Below are positions 45,917-57,615 of a stretch of DNA of 64,000 bases, piece by piece (position 1 is the first letter of the stretch; each line of letters begins with the position of its first letter). The stretch comes from Dactylis glomerata (taxonomy: Eukaryota; Streptophyta; Magnoliopsida; Poales; Poaceae). Under the pieces are notes generated by a model, which did no database searches, was not told the origin of the DNA, and was given only the letters and a program-made list of their open reading frames with translations. Where the stretch lies: positions 930,001 through 994,000 of the forward strand of contig QXEO01002100.1 in NCBI GenBank assembly GCA_007115705.1. Reading direction: 5' to 3'. Both the position numbers and the translations under genes were made by a program.

Positions 45917-48900
45917 ATGGCTTCGGGAACTCGTGGCCAGACTGGAGGCAATCCGCCCCCACCACCCGAGCCTAGCATGGCGCAAGTGCTGCGGCTCATG
46001 CTGGAAGAACGCGAAGCCGCACGCACCGAGCATCAAGCAAACCTCGCCACCCTTTAGCACCTCACGCAGATTGCCACCACCACCAACAACAATGGTGGTA
46101 ATGGCGACGAGGAACCCCGAACCAAGCTTAGGGAATTCCAGAACTCCAACCCTCCGACCTTCGCCATGTCCACCGAATGCCTGGACGCCAATGACTGGCT
46201 CCGCACCATCGAAAGCAAGCTAGAGTATGCCGGAGTTGGAGAGAATGAGAAGGTACTCTATGCCACTCACTTCCTAGCTAGAGCAGCAGGTGCATGGTGA
46301 GAAAATGTTCGTGCCATGCAGCCCGAAGGCCAAGTGATGACCTGGGAAGCCTTCAAGACCAAGTTCCGCAAAGCCCACATTCCCACCGGACTCATCAAGA
46401 TTATGCACGACAAGTTCCTCAACCTCAAGCAAGGTGGGATGAGTGTCACCGAGTACCTCGACAAGTTCACTACCTGGGGTAGGTATGCCCCAAATGACAT
46501 CGACACTAACGAGAAGAAGAGAGAGCGTTTCCTGAATGGACTTCAGGAAGAACTGCAAACCTATTTGGTAGCCGTGCCATACAATGACCTGGAAGCGATG
46601 GTGGATGCTGCCATTATGGTGGAAGACGAAAACAAAGCTGCCCGCGAAAGCCGCAAGCAAAGGATGATGAGTCAGGGTGGACCAAGCAACCAAAGGTCCC
46701 GCAGCATGCCCCCATCTAGGACTGCGCCACCCCCTCAGAGGTTCGCCTCTCAAGCTCCCAGGCCCAACAACCCTAACCGTCAGTATTCCAGCAACCGCCC
46801 CTCAGGTGGGAACTCTTCTGGAGGCAACGGAAACATCTTCAACCCCGCCAACCGCAACCAAGGAAGTGGCTGCTACACTTGTGGCCACCCTGGACACTTC
46901 TCTAAGGAGTGTCCCCTGAAGAAGCCATCTACGCCGAGCCTCAGCGCGCCGCGACCCAATCAGGGTCAAGGCCGTGGACCCCCTGGGAGGAACCCGAAAA
47001 CTCAAGCCAATGTTGCTCGCGGCCGCCTGAATCATGTCAATGCAGCTAAAGCCGAAGAAGAACCCGATGTCGTGCTTGGTACGTTTCTCGTCAACTCCGT
47101 GCCTGCAAAAATTTTATTTGATTCTAGTGCGTCACATTCCTTTGTCACGGAGAGCTTTGTGGAAAAAGGTAATCTGAAACCTAGTATCCTGGATAGATTG
47201 ATGATAGTACAAATACCCGGGTCGGTCGCCAGAACCAAACTATCCTGCCGAAATATCCCAGTAGAGCTCCACGGAGTGCAATTCCAAGCGGATCTGATAA
47301 TCTTAGGCACAAAGGGTTTGGATGTGGTACTTGGGATGGACTGGATGTCCAAGTACCAGGGTCATGTAGATTGGGCCCGGAAAGCTATAACTATGACCAA
47401 CAGTGATGGAGTTCAGATTGAGCACATCGCAACCATGCCATCCCGCAAAGCTTACTATAAGGAGTCTATCGTTGGGCTGACTCTTGACCAAGTTCTGGTG
47501 GTATGCGAGTACCCCAACGTCTTTCCTGAGGAGCTGCCAGGTCTGCCCCCTGATCGGGATATCGAGTTCATAATTGAGTTGATTCCTGGGACAGCTCCCA
47601 TTGCTCAAAGACCTTATCGTATGAACCCCCAAGAACTCGAGGAGTTAAAGAAGCAACTCGCTGATATGCTCAGCAAGGGCCTTATCCGTCCCAGCGCTTC
47701 ACCTTGGGGATCGCCTGTTCTCTTTGTGGACAAGCGAGATGGTACCATACGACTGTGTGTGGACTACCGTAAACTAAACGAGGTGACCATCAAGAATAAA
47801 TACCCACTCCCAAAGATTGAAGACCTATTTGATCAGTTGAATGGAGCTAAAGTGTTCTCCAAGATTGATCTCCGCACTGGATATCATCAGCTGAAGGTCT
47901 GAGAGTCTGACATTCCCAAGACCGCCTTCACCACTCGCTTCGGCCTGTTCGAGTACACCGTCATGTCCTTTGGTCTGACCAATGCCCCTGCCTATTTCAT
48001 GAATCTCATGAATAATGTATTCATGAAGTTCCTTGACAAGTTTGTGGTGGTATTTATCGACGACATCTTGGTCTATTCCAAGACCGAGGAAGAGCACGCA
48101 GAACATCTGCGGCTAGTATTGGGGACCCTACGCGAGCACCAGCTTTACGCCAAATTCAGCAAGTGCAAGTTTTGGCTGAAAGAAGTTGGGTTTCTAGGCC
48201 ATGTTATCTCAGCCGGTGGAGTATCTGTGGACCCCTCAAAAATTACTTCCATCATGGAAAGAAAAGCCCCAACCAACCCCACCGAAGTCCGAGCATTTCT
48301 TGGGTTGGCCGGATATTATCGGAAGTTTGTAGAAGGGTTTTCTAGCATCGCTCGCCCGTTGACTCAGCTGCTCAAGAAAGATAAGAAGTTTGAGTGGACT
48401 GAGAAGTGCGAGCAGAGTTTCCAAGAACTCATGAAGAGACTCGTGTCAGCTCCTATCCTAACCATGCCCGATATTACTAAGAGCTTCGATGTCTATTGTG
48501 ACGCCTCCAAGCTTGGACTTGGAAGTGTCTTGATGCAAGATGGCAAGGTTATCGCCTACCTATCCCATCAACTGCGCCCTCACGAGTTGAACTACCCTAC
48601 CCATGACCTAGAGGTTGCCGCCATTGTCCATGCCCTCAAAACATGGCGACACTACCTTATGGGGAACCGATGTGAGATCTACACCGACCACAAAAGTCTG
48701 AAGTATATTTTCTCTCAGAAGGAGTTAAACATGAGACAGAGGAGATGGATTGAGCTCATCAAGGACTATGACCTAGGCATTCATTACCATCCCGGTAAAG
48801 CGAATGTGGTTGCTGATGCCCTCAGCCGAGAGCCTTGTTCCCTAAATGCCTTATTGAGGACCAACCAGCCAGCCCTGTGCGAAGAATTCGAGAGGTTCGG

Positions 48901-50398
48901 ACTTGAGCTTGTAAGCCATGGTTTCCTAGCGAACCTTGAAGTCTGACCCACTTTCTTCAACCAAATTAAAGGAGCTCAGAAGGGTCATGAGAGTATTGAA
49001 GGGATTAAGCGGAGGATGGGACGAGAGGAAGTACCTGGGTTTTCAATTGACTAGGAAGGTGTGCTCTGGTATAATGGCCGCCTATGCGTCCCAAACATTG
49101 AGGAGCTGAAGCAACTTATTCTGAAGGAAGCCCACGATACCCCGTATTCGATCCATCCCGGAGGCACCAAAATGTACCAAGACTTGAAGGAACAGTTTTG
49201 GTGGCACGGGATGAAGAGGGAAATAGCCTTCTACATCGCCCGGTGTGATGTTTGCGAGCGTGTCAAGGCCGAACATCAAAGACCTGCAGGTTTATTGCAA
49301 CCTTTGAAAGTTCCCTTATAGAAGTGGGAGGAGGTTGGAATGGACTTTATTACCGGGCTACCCACGTCGAGCCGGGGACACGACTCTATATGGGTTATTG
49401 TGGACCGTCTCACCAAGGTTGCTCACTGTATTCCAGTCAAGACCACCGACCATGGGAACCGTCTGGCAGAATTGTACCTCTCGCACATAGTCAGCCTTCA
49501 TGGCGTTCCGAAGACCATAGTTTCAGACCGAGGCCCTCAGTTCACCTCACGATTTTGGGCAAAACTCCAGGAAGCCTTAGGCACCAAGCTATCCTTCAGC
49601 ACAGCCTATCATCCACAAACTGGAGGTCAAATGGAGAGAGTAAACCAAATCCTTGAAGACATGTTGCGAGCTTGCGTTCTAACTTATGGAACCAAGTGGG
49701 AAGACTGTTTGCCATTCGCCGAGTTTTCCTACAACAATAGCTACCAAGCTAGTCTGCAAATGGCCCCCTTTGAAGCCCTCTATGGACGCAAGTGTCGTAC
49801 CCCAGTCAACTGGTCAGAAACTGGAGAGAGCCAAATCTTTGGCCCCGGCATCATCAAAGAAGCCGAAGAGCAAGTCCAGCTCATTCGAAATCGCCTAAAA
49901 GCAGCCCAATCTAGGCAGAAGAGTTATGCCAACTCCAAGAGAAGGCCTGTTACCTTCAACGTGGGAGATTTTGTCTACCTTCGAGTGACCCCACTCAAGG
50001 GTATGCAACGCTTCCATGTTAAGGGTAAACTTGCACCCCGCTATATCGGCCCATTCAAGATCCTAGAGCGCCGCGGGGAGATGTCCTACAAATTGGAGCT
50101 GCCCGCAGAGCTATCCGAGTTCCATGATGTCTTTCATGTCTCGCAACTCCGCAAATGTCTTCAAGTCCCCAGCAAGCCCGAGACCTTCAAGGAGATCGAC
50201 CACAACTCCATTGACCTAAACCACGACCTCACCTATCGGGAGAGACCAATTCGCATCCTTGAAGAAAATGTCCGTCTTACCCATAGACGCAAGATCAAGA
50301 TGTATATGGTGCAGTGGAGTAACCATACCAAAGATGAGGCCACCTGGGAACGTGAGGATTATCTCCAGCGAGAATTCCCCGAGGTACTTCACGCTTAG
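45917..50398 (+). pseudogene. Tekay-like gag-pol polyprotein with six in-frame stops
   Basis: One continuous frame of 1,494 codons carries gag, a CCHC zinc knuckle (46871-46912, CYTCGHPGHFSKEC), protease (47120-47131, DSSA in place of DSGA), reverse transcriptase (FIDD near 48053-48064), RNase H (YCDAS near 48494), integrase with an H-H-C-C finger (about 49115-49260) and a DDE triad (D at 49343, D at 49526, E at 49634), and a chromodomain-like tail (about 50235-50390). Stops are at 46055, 46298, 47900, 48944, 49052 and 49319. There is no frameshift. Most stops fit single C-to-T or G-to-A changes of Gln, Trp or Arg codons, the pattern of methylated-cytosine decay. Gag and pol share a frame, so no programmed shift is needed. 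Non-functional as it stands. Confidence 0.93.
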
Positions 50399-50426
50399 CT
50401 ACCGAATCTCGGGACGAGATTCTTTT

Positions 50427-50438
50427 AAGGGGGCAAGG
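50427..50438 (+). promoter_or_regulatory. Polypurine tract of the Tekay-like element
   Basis: The purine-rich AAGGGGGCAAGG lies two bases before the 3' LTR start. This is where plus-strand priming is expected. One C interrupts it, which may be decay. Confidence 0.7.
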
Positions 50439-50440
50439 TC

Positions 50441-53400
50441 TGTAACACCTCACTTTCTGTAGACCTAATTGAGACCTTGATTTAAATGTTTTATTTTGAG
50501 TAGATCAAAAACTTTGCTTTGTTGTGAGCTTGAATGATAGCATGTATGATTCCATGCATGTGCTTGTGCATGTGTGTGTGATTTGGCATGATTAAATTTT
50601 AGCACTTCCAACTCCTATGCAATAACAACTAGAATTTGTGCTATGATTTTATGTGATGTTTTTTCTAGTGCTGGTCTGTGTGAACCAAAAACCCTAGCTC
50701 AATTCTCTTGCTTGATCACACCACCCACCTATTTCTTTCTCTTTTATTTTTGCACCTTTATTCAAAAATAGGGACTTCACCAAAACATCACTCCCACTTG
50801 TTCTAAAAATCTGAAAACTTGGTAGAATGATCTCTACCACTTGTAGATCACATCCTAGTAAGTCATCACCACTTCTTGGACCAGATTTTGAATTTTTCGA
50901 AATTCAAATGAATTTTGGCCAACCCCTTCCTTTCTTCCTCTTTTCTTCTTTTCTCTTCTCCCTCTTTGTAAACCAGCCGAGATGGCAGCCCTGGCCGACC
51001 ACCTCTCTCGCCGTTGCTGAGAACTTGAGCCAGAGTAGACCGTCGGTAATCGGTGAAGGTTGCCGTCGCTTAGGGAAAACTCTTCCCTCTCTCTCTGTGT
51101 GCTCAAGTCCTTCTCCCTCTCAAGATCTAGCTCACCCACTCCTCGGTTCCCTGCAGGAATCACTGGCCATCACCGGCGACGCCAGGAGCTGACCGAGACC
51201 GCCGCGACCGAGACCACCTGCAAGCCCTCTTCCTGCACACATTCAAATACAGACCACATCGCCATCATCTCCGCCGCCGATCGCTTCACCTGCGTCACGC
51301 CGCAACCGCCCTGCTGACCCTCGGTGAGCCTCGCCGCCTGCAAACCCTAGCCGGCGCCCTCTCTTCTCTCCCGCGCATGCACGCCCGTGAGGAAGACAAC
51401 GCCGTGCCGTCCGATCCGAATCGGACGGCGACTTACCACTTCGGCCAGCCAGGCCCGGGCAGGCCGACGGATCTGGGCCAGCCTGGCTCGGATTCGTCGC
51501 CTCGGCCCATTTCCTTTTTTTAGCAATCCTGTTTAATCATTTTGCAAATCCCTACTAGATTCAAAAATTTGTAGAAATAATTTTGTGAGTCCAAAATTAT
51601 TGATTCAAATTTCTCTGTGCCCCTGAAGTTATTACCTATCTGAATGTGCTGCATGCATGATTTTTAGGAACTATAGTATTATCTGTGAATTAATATTGGT
51701 AGATCTAGGGTTTTCAATGTTAAATCCAATAGAGGGGTTTGGTGCTATGAACTTAGGTGATTCCAATTTTCAGTGATGCTCTGTGATATTGTGAAGCTTG
51801 AGAACCTAGTCTTACTATTTTAGGGGTATTATATTGCCTACAGTAATTATTTTGGTCTTAATCAAGAATTGCTTTGTTTTAATTATTGTGCATAGTAGGA
51901 TTATTATTTTTAGGTGATTCCACCTCTGGTGTGTTATGCTTTGCAGTAGCTTTCCAATATGGTCTCTGGTAGAATTTTAGGAGCTACAGAAAGTTTTAGG
52001 GAATTAAATTGCCTTTCTAGTGATAAGTGTGATTAGGAAATTCATCATAAATCAACCATAGATTATTTTGGTTTATTTCCAATTGTGTTGGTTCTGTATT
52101 GATGTTAGTCACCTGGTGGTATGCTGGATGCTATGCTTTGATTCATATTGATGCCTACAAGATGTTTGCCTTGTGCATAGGGCTTGCTTGCTAATAGGAC
52201 ATATCTTGTTTTTACTTAGGGTGTTAATTCTTGTGTAAAAATGGTTTCTTGTTATATGACCTGCACATGTTTGTTTCTGATACTCTCTGTTTGAAATGTG
52301 TTGTTGCATAGCTAGTGTGTGAATCATGTATGCATGTGTGCTTATTGTGTGTTGTTGCTTTTTCCGGCGATAGAATCGAACGACGAGTGTGCGGAGGAAG
52401 GAGAGATCTGTGAGTATCAGGAGGAAGGAGATCAGGGACAAGCCACTCAAGGCAAGCCATCTACTTGTTGCATATCTGAATCCTACTATTACACCTTGCA
52501 TTTTTTTACTACTATTATCTTATTATGCATTGTTTTCCATATTGCTATTATTCTCTATATAGCAATAGTTGGCGACTTAGCTCCACAAGTCAACTTGATA
52601 TCATCCTTGGGATGACACCCTTGTGACCTATTCAACACCCTTTCTATTTAGGGACTTGATGGCTAGCATCAAGGTCCTTGGAAAACTTGTAGTGGAGCCA
52701 AAACTCTAGGGTTGGGAACACTCTCTGGAAAGATTTCGAAAATGTTTTCAAAAACCTTGGGGTAGTCACTACTCCACTGAAAGGTTTTCAAATGGTTTTA
52801 TAAACATGGAGCTGGGCATGGGAGATAAAGGAATTGGTGGTTTTGAGAAAAATGGCATTGTGTATAAGTGTTCGCCAAACCAATTACTCCCGTGCAACCA
52901 CATTACCCCGGTATGGGATGGGGCCTAGTTTGAAGTCTGTCTGCTTTAGTGCGGGGAGTCTCATACTATATAAGGGTTCGTGGTGCCCGAAAAGTGGTAC
53001 GCGACACCCCTGAATCTGGGTTGACGCCTATTGAGGCTCAATACATTACAATGGCATATCCCGAGCCGTCGGAAGACACTTGGGTTCTCCTGCCGTGGCG
53101 CCGGAGTTACACTCTGAAGGAGGTACTGCCGGGGCATGCCGGGGAGGTAGACTCCACAGGGTAGGCACCCGTGCTAAGGTAGATGGATGGAAGACTTTGA
53201 TCGATTATCCGAACCCCGCATACTTGTGTATGACGGTCCGTGGTGGTATCCCGGCGGATTTATCGGATGGTGTGGGTAAAGTGTACAACCTCTACAGAGT
53301 GTAATCTATTCGAATAGCCGAGTCCTAGGTCATGGACGGTTGGAATGGCCATACTTAACCTGTGTCAAGTTTTGGTTTTTCAAAATGTCTTCGGAAAAGT

Positions 53401-54217
53401 GGAGTTTGTGCCGGACGGAGTACTTGGAGGGTACTGTCGTGGCACGGGAATGGTTCGGAGTACTCGAAGGGTACTACCGAGGAGTTGGGAGATGGTCATG
53501 TGTGATTGACCATGGTTGCCATGGAGCAATCGATAAAGGAGTTTCCCCCTTTCCTAGAGCTTTTCCTACAAATGTTTTACAAAGCTTTTCTTTAATAAGG
53601 ATATAGAGATGTCGTATGACATGCTATATCGACAAGAGAAACTATGATATAGAGATGTCGTATGACATGCTATATCGATAAGAGAAACTATGATATAGAG
53701 ATGTCGTATGACATGCTATATCGACATGAGAAACTTTCTAGATTAAAGCCACCCCAATCCAAGCCAACCCCTTGCTACAGCCAAATAGCATGTGAATACT
53801 CTTCTCTTAGATGGTTTGCGAGTACAATTCAAAATGTACTCACGGCTTTGTCCCTGGCTATTAACTTGGTCAGACTATGAAGATGACTATGAGGAGGACG
53901 ATGGTGGTTACGACTACGCCGGTGCAAATTAGGATCGTTTCCCGGTCAGTCGCCTGTAGGGTAGTAGGCCTGACCTGGGTCAGCTACGCTGCATGTATCC
54001 CGCTGCTATCTACTAAGTACAAGTGTGTCAGTTGAACTTGCCCTGCGTGGCTTTTATATTCGGCCAAGTGGCCTATGTAAGACTTTATGAACTCGTTATG
54101 TAATGGATGATGTAATCTGAATTGCCAACTCTGTTATGTGGATTCACGACGGCCTTCAAGGGATCATGAATTGTATGCATAACGGGAATCCCGGGGTGGT
54201 AAGCCGGGGTCCCCACA
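50441..54217 (+). repeat. 3' LTR of the Tekay-like element (3.8 kb)
   Basis: Homologous to the 5' LTR from TGTAACACC to CCCCACA but 746 bases shorter. It lacks the 834-base segment, with the junction at a CACCTCTC copy near 51000, and it has two extra copies of a 46-base unit at 53600-53737. Smaller differences are scattered substitutions. It is followed by ACAGC, the target duplication. Confidence 0.92.
53600..53737 (+). repeat. 46-bp tandem repeat, three copies, only in the 3' LTR
   Basis: The units begin GATATAGAGATGTCG at 53600, 53646 and 53692. Each contains a near-palindrome in which ATATAG... is mirrored by ...CTATAT around GTATGACATG. The 5' LTR has a single unit at the same place. 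The copies differ by one or two bases, so the expansion followed insertion. Confidence 0.93.
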
Positions 54218-54504
54218 ACAGCTATGTTGTATCCGCCCTTGAACCCCCATGATGCCCACGCCGGGCGCCTTCATAAGCCGGCGTGGAGGTGCCCTTGAGG
54301 CAAAAGTTCAACATATCATTGTAACCGAGCACTTGTTACCATTATAGTGAAATATAGCAGCACGTAGGATTCTGCCACCACTGCGGGATCTGAAGCTGGA
54401 TAAACTCGTGCTACTCAAATCCCGGATCGCTCCACCGTGTTCACCCCCTCCACAAATCTCCGTACACCTACACCCATAGCAAATATGTTGATAGAACCAC
54501 GACA

Positions 54505-54896
54505 GTTGGCGCCCACCATGGGGCATCAGGCGTTAGCAGCGCAGATCTCGGCAGGATCTGCCTTCGGAGGCATCAGCGATACTATCACAATCAGGCGCAT
54601 CCTCTACGATTATGGTTCCACATTGTCCCGGAGGATAACCTCTGGGTTCCGGCTAGAGAGAACCCTGCCCGTATCTTAGTCATCCCAATCGGAGATATTC
54701 ATATCTTTATTGGAGACACAAACCCTGCCGCCGCCATGGAAACTAATTTCCAGCGGATTGGCACGGTCGAAACCCCATACGAATTGCTGTCGAGCTAGAT
54801 ACGAAGGAGGGACGATCCGATCTGAAACTTTCTAAGTCATCCAAATTAGATCTAAAATTCAACCCCACCCACCCTGCCCTAGAGGTTGAGGAAGAG
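54505..54896. other. Primer-site-like sequence and short internal remnant
   Basis: GTTGGCGCCCACCATGGGG directly follows the LTR end at 54504 and matches the conserved sequence after LTRs of several Triticeae Gypsy families. The following 370 bases are open in places but contain no recognisable gag. The internal region seems truncated or replaced. Confidence 0.5.
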
Positions 54897-55523
54897 GTGG
54901 AAAACCACTGTGGATCCGCCACGGATCGCCAGGCATTAGAGATGAAGCGGTATCATCTTGTCGCTTTTACATGCATGAGTTCGGGATCTGCCTCCAATGA
55001 AGATGACAGCCCGAGCGAGTCTATCCTTGAGGCACTGGATGAAATCGGTGACTCAAAAGAGTGTGACAAAGGCTACGACTCCGAGGAGTATGATGCCGCC
55101 ATGAAGGAATTCGAGGCTCAGCTCACTCTTGAGGAGTTGGAAAAGAACCAAGTCGCCGCTATTGCCTCTAGGCCGTATGTCCACCAGTTCCGACCGAAAA
55201 AGGGATGTATGAAGGTCAATACTACCAGTGCGGTGCACAACAATTCGAAGAAGGGTGGCAGAGGTGTCGTCATTCACGATCACGATGGATGTTTCATTGC
55301 TCGAGCGTGCCATTTTTCCCCTCTACTTGTTCTGGAATATGTAGAGCTACGATCATGCTGGAGCATATGGGAATCTTATATCTTATATCTTATATTTACT
55401 AATTGGAGGCACCAAAGGAAGCACCACGTTGATTCTCAGGCTAAACAAAATTTTACCCGTCTGATATGCCTCTTATCATATATCATCCGTCGGACGAGAT
55501 CGCTTCACAGCGCTTCATCATAG
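54897..55523 (+). pseudogene. Retroelement ORF with acidic N-terminus and RNase H-like (RVT_3) remnant
   Basis: An open frame of 208 codons. Residues of about 20-90 are acidic (SNEDDSPSES, DSEEYDAAMKEFEAQ). From about residue 100 the text KKGCMKVNTTSAV, GGRGVVIHDHDGCF and ARACHF resembles the start of the RNase H-like domain (RVT_3) that follows plant LINE reverse transcriptases, where the pattern is K-x-N-x-D-G-A then G-G-x-G-x-V-x-R-D. The catalytic aspartates are not preserved. The domain breaks off after about 50 residues in low-complexity text. It is probably a fusion of two fragments. Confidence 0.4.
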
Positions 55524-55982
55524 CCGCTGCTCAGGGCACAAACCCTCACGTTAAAGATCGATCCGTCACAAAGAACCTACCTAGCGCGTCACTACCGCTG
55601 CTAATTCCCATCCTACTAGGCCCCGCAACAGCAATCTCACAGGTAGCGTTGATGATGCTGCGCTATATGCATCGATCTTGCACCACCGATCTGTCCATTG
55701 TTGTGTGTGCATGCATTGTGGACACATGATCAAGTACGACACTTCAGGTAATCAGATCAATCCGTTAGTTTGTTGCTTAATGTCTACTTTTGATTTTTAG
55801 CTGCTTAAATGTTGACTAGGTTGAGGTGCAGTTTTTGGTAAAGACCTGCTAGAAGTGATATTGTGTTCTATTTAGGATCAATACATCCATGATAGATATG
55901 TGTCGCACGAACTAGAAACAGCAATACATTGATTTGATCGGGATTGTACATGGCACGCAGCGGCAGCGGTACGTATGCACAT
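55524..55982. other. Anonymous DNA, no feature seen
   Basis: No open frame with a recognisable motif and no terminal repeat. It separates the RNase H-like remnant from the LINE ORF1. Confidence 0.45.
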
Positions 55983-57615
55983 TCGGTCCATCTCCATAGT
56001 TTGATAGCACAACAAGAGTAGTACCAACCAAAGAACCAACCTATCTTGGGGTGGTTCGTATTCTTGTGGCTATGATGGATCCCAAGTATCTTGATAAATA
56101 TAATGATGCTCAAGGTTGTGCCTGCCTCGGGGTGACGATTAAGGGTTATCATTTATTTTTTCGACGAGAGCAACTAGATTTTGTTCATGATCCTAGGTTT
56201 ACTCCTTTCTTCTGGAAGAAAAAAGGCAATGACTCCAGCAATGATGGTCCCGGACCGGATAAGGATGGTGCTCATGCTCCTAGCTATATTTCTTCTACTT
56301 CGACCACTCACATGGATAGTGAAAATCCGTAGTCGTCGAACAATTCGTCTCATGGTAAGACTGTCTCGGGTGGCTCCGAGATGGTTCTCTTGGCGGAGGG
56401 GTTGGTTCCATTGCTCTCACCCCTCTTAATCCAAACCCAATGACACCGCGTGGGAAGGAAATTGTGGGTGAGTTTCGCTTGAAATTGCCAGAATTAATCG
56501 CTTAGACTGCCAGCATTTCTTTGGACCGTGGTTCTGCCCCTTGTGCTGCCAAGTCTGAGATGGATGTACAGGTTTCTCAGTCTCTCAGTGTTGCTCCTGC
56601 GTGTAAGTCCATATCTCCAAAAACATTTGGGGCAATGAACTCATCTCTGTCGCTAGGTGTGGACCAGGCTGCTCCGCCGAGTGTGCAAGCGGGTGGCAGC
56701 CCGCTGGGCGGTATGGCCAACGACGGGACTGGTTATCCTTCAAGGCCTGCTCACCAAAGCCCGCTAGACGTGCCACTAGCTGCTGCGGAGAAGGCCCTTC
56801 ACGGGCTGCATGCGATGGCCTCTGCCGGGCCTGCATGTGGACTAGGAGCGACTAAGGAGGCTGGGCCGCAAGCTGCATCACCAACGGCTCCTATGTCGGG
56901 TGGGGGCCCTGCATCGCCTATCTTGCCCCCGCCTACCTCGTCTTCCATCATCACGCTGGAGGCCGAGACAGTACCTTCATTGTCACTACTGTCTTCGGCA
57001 CTAGTGGAGGTGTCCTTCTCTCGGGATGTTGGGTGTTATACACCCCCGACATCTCCTGCCAGGACTTCCTCACTGTCGCCTACGCCACCTGTTGTGTCAT
57101 GTGCCCCCCCTCTGTGGCGTAGCACTAGGCATGTTGTGGCGGAGGATGGTTCGGTCGCCACGGACGAGGATACAATGCAGAAGGCCATGCGGCGTAAGGC
57201 CGCTATGAATCTCGACTACAGTGGTATGACTCTGCAACCCTCTTCCTTTATTTCATTATCTACTCCTGTATTATCTTCTAAGCTAAATGCTGTTGGTATT
57301 AAACTAGGGAAGAATGTTAATGAGATTAATGTATACGCAGACGTTTTGAGGCATATGGAGTATGATCGTTTAACAGTTGACCCTAAGCTTCAAAACGTAG
57401 TGGATAACACAGAACTAGATGAAGAGGAAACGAATGCCACATTGGATGGTCAGCTTCTCTCTAGTCTGGTCGGTGTTGTTTCGGAGATTGACTTGAATAA
57501 AGCCATTCTAGGTTTCTTGTATAAATTGCAAGCATCGGGCCGTAAATCAAGGAAATCTCCGAATAGAAAACCTTGCAAAAGGGTTAAAGTTCCAAAATCA
57601 AAAATTGTATCATAA
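55983..57615 (+). pseudogene. LINE ORF1 (gag-like), with a stop and a frameshift
   Basis: The frame is open from about 55983, with YLGVVRILVAMMDPKY resembling the DUF4283-adjacent part of plant LINE ORF1 proteins. A TAG at 56330 interrupts it. After a shift near 56390 a second frame runs on, has a TAG at 56503, and is then open to 57615 without an ATG at the start. The last 360 residues are rich in proline, alanine and serine, with LSPTPPVVSCAPPLWRSTRH and a basic C-terminus ending near KPCKRVKVPKSKIVS. ORF1 proteins of this type bind the LINE RNA. Its stop overlaps the ORF2 start as TAATG. Confidence 0.7.

Larger units (their letters stand above)
39929..54217 (+). mobile_element. Full-length Tekay/Del-like Gypsy retrotransposon (14.3 kb)
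   Basis: It has two LTRs (39929-44451 and 50441-54217), a tRNA-Met-type primer site, an upstream ORF, a single-frame gag-pol with a C-terminal chromodomain-like tail, and a polypurine tract. The flanking pentamers are ATAGC and ACAGC, a duplication with one mismatch. Domain order is protease, reverse transcriptase, RNase H, integrase, as in all Gypsy elements. The chromodomain-like end places it among chromoviruses. In the first 169 bases the LTRs differ at four positions, so the insertion is not recent. It cannot encode a working polyprotein. I do not assign a family name with confidence. Confidence 0.92.
39521..54504 (+). mobile_element. LTR of another Gypsy element, split by the Tekay-like insertion
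   Basis: The left part, 39521-39928, begins TGTCAGGGGATGACCGCC. The right part, 54223-54504, ends CCACGACA and is followed at once by GTTGGCGCCCACCATGGGG, the primer-binding-like sequence seen after many Triticeae Gypsy LTRs. TGTC at one end and GACA at the other form the expected inverted terminal dinucleotides. The two parts together make an LTR of about 0.69 kb. A second candidate start, TGTTGGGGATATACC at 39788, would give a shorter LTR. The 3' LTR and most of the internal region of this element are absent. Confidence 0.65.

Noticed and set aside
53600..53737. CRISPR-like array
   Set aside because: Three directly abutting 46-base copies without spacers in a plant LTR; simple tandem repeat.
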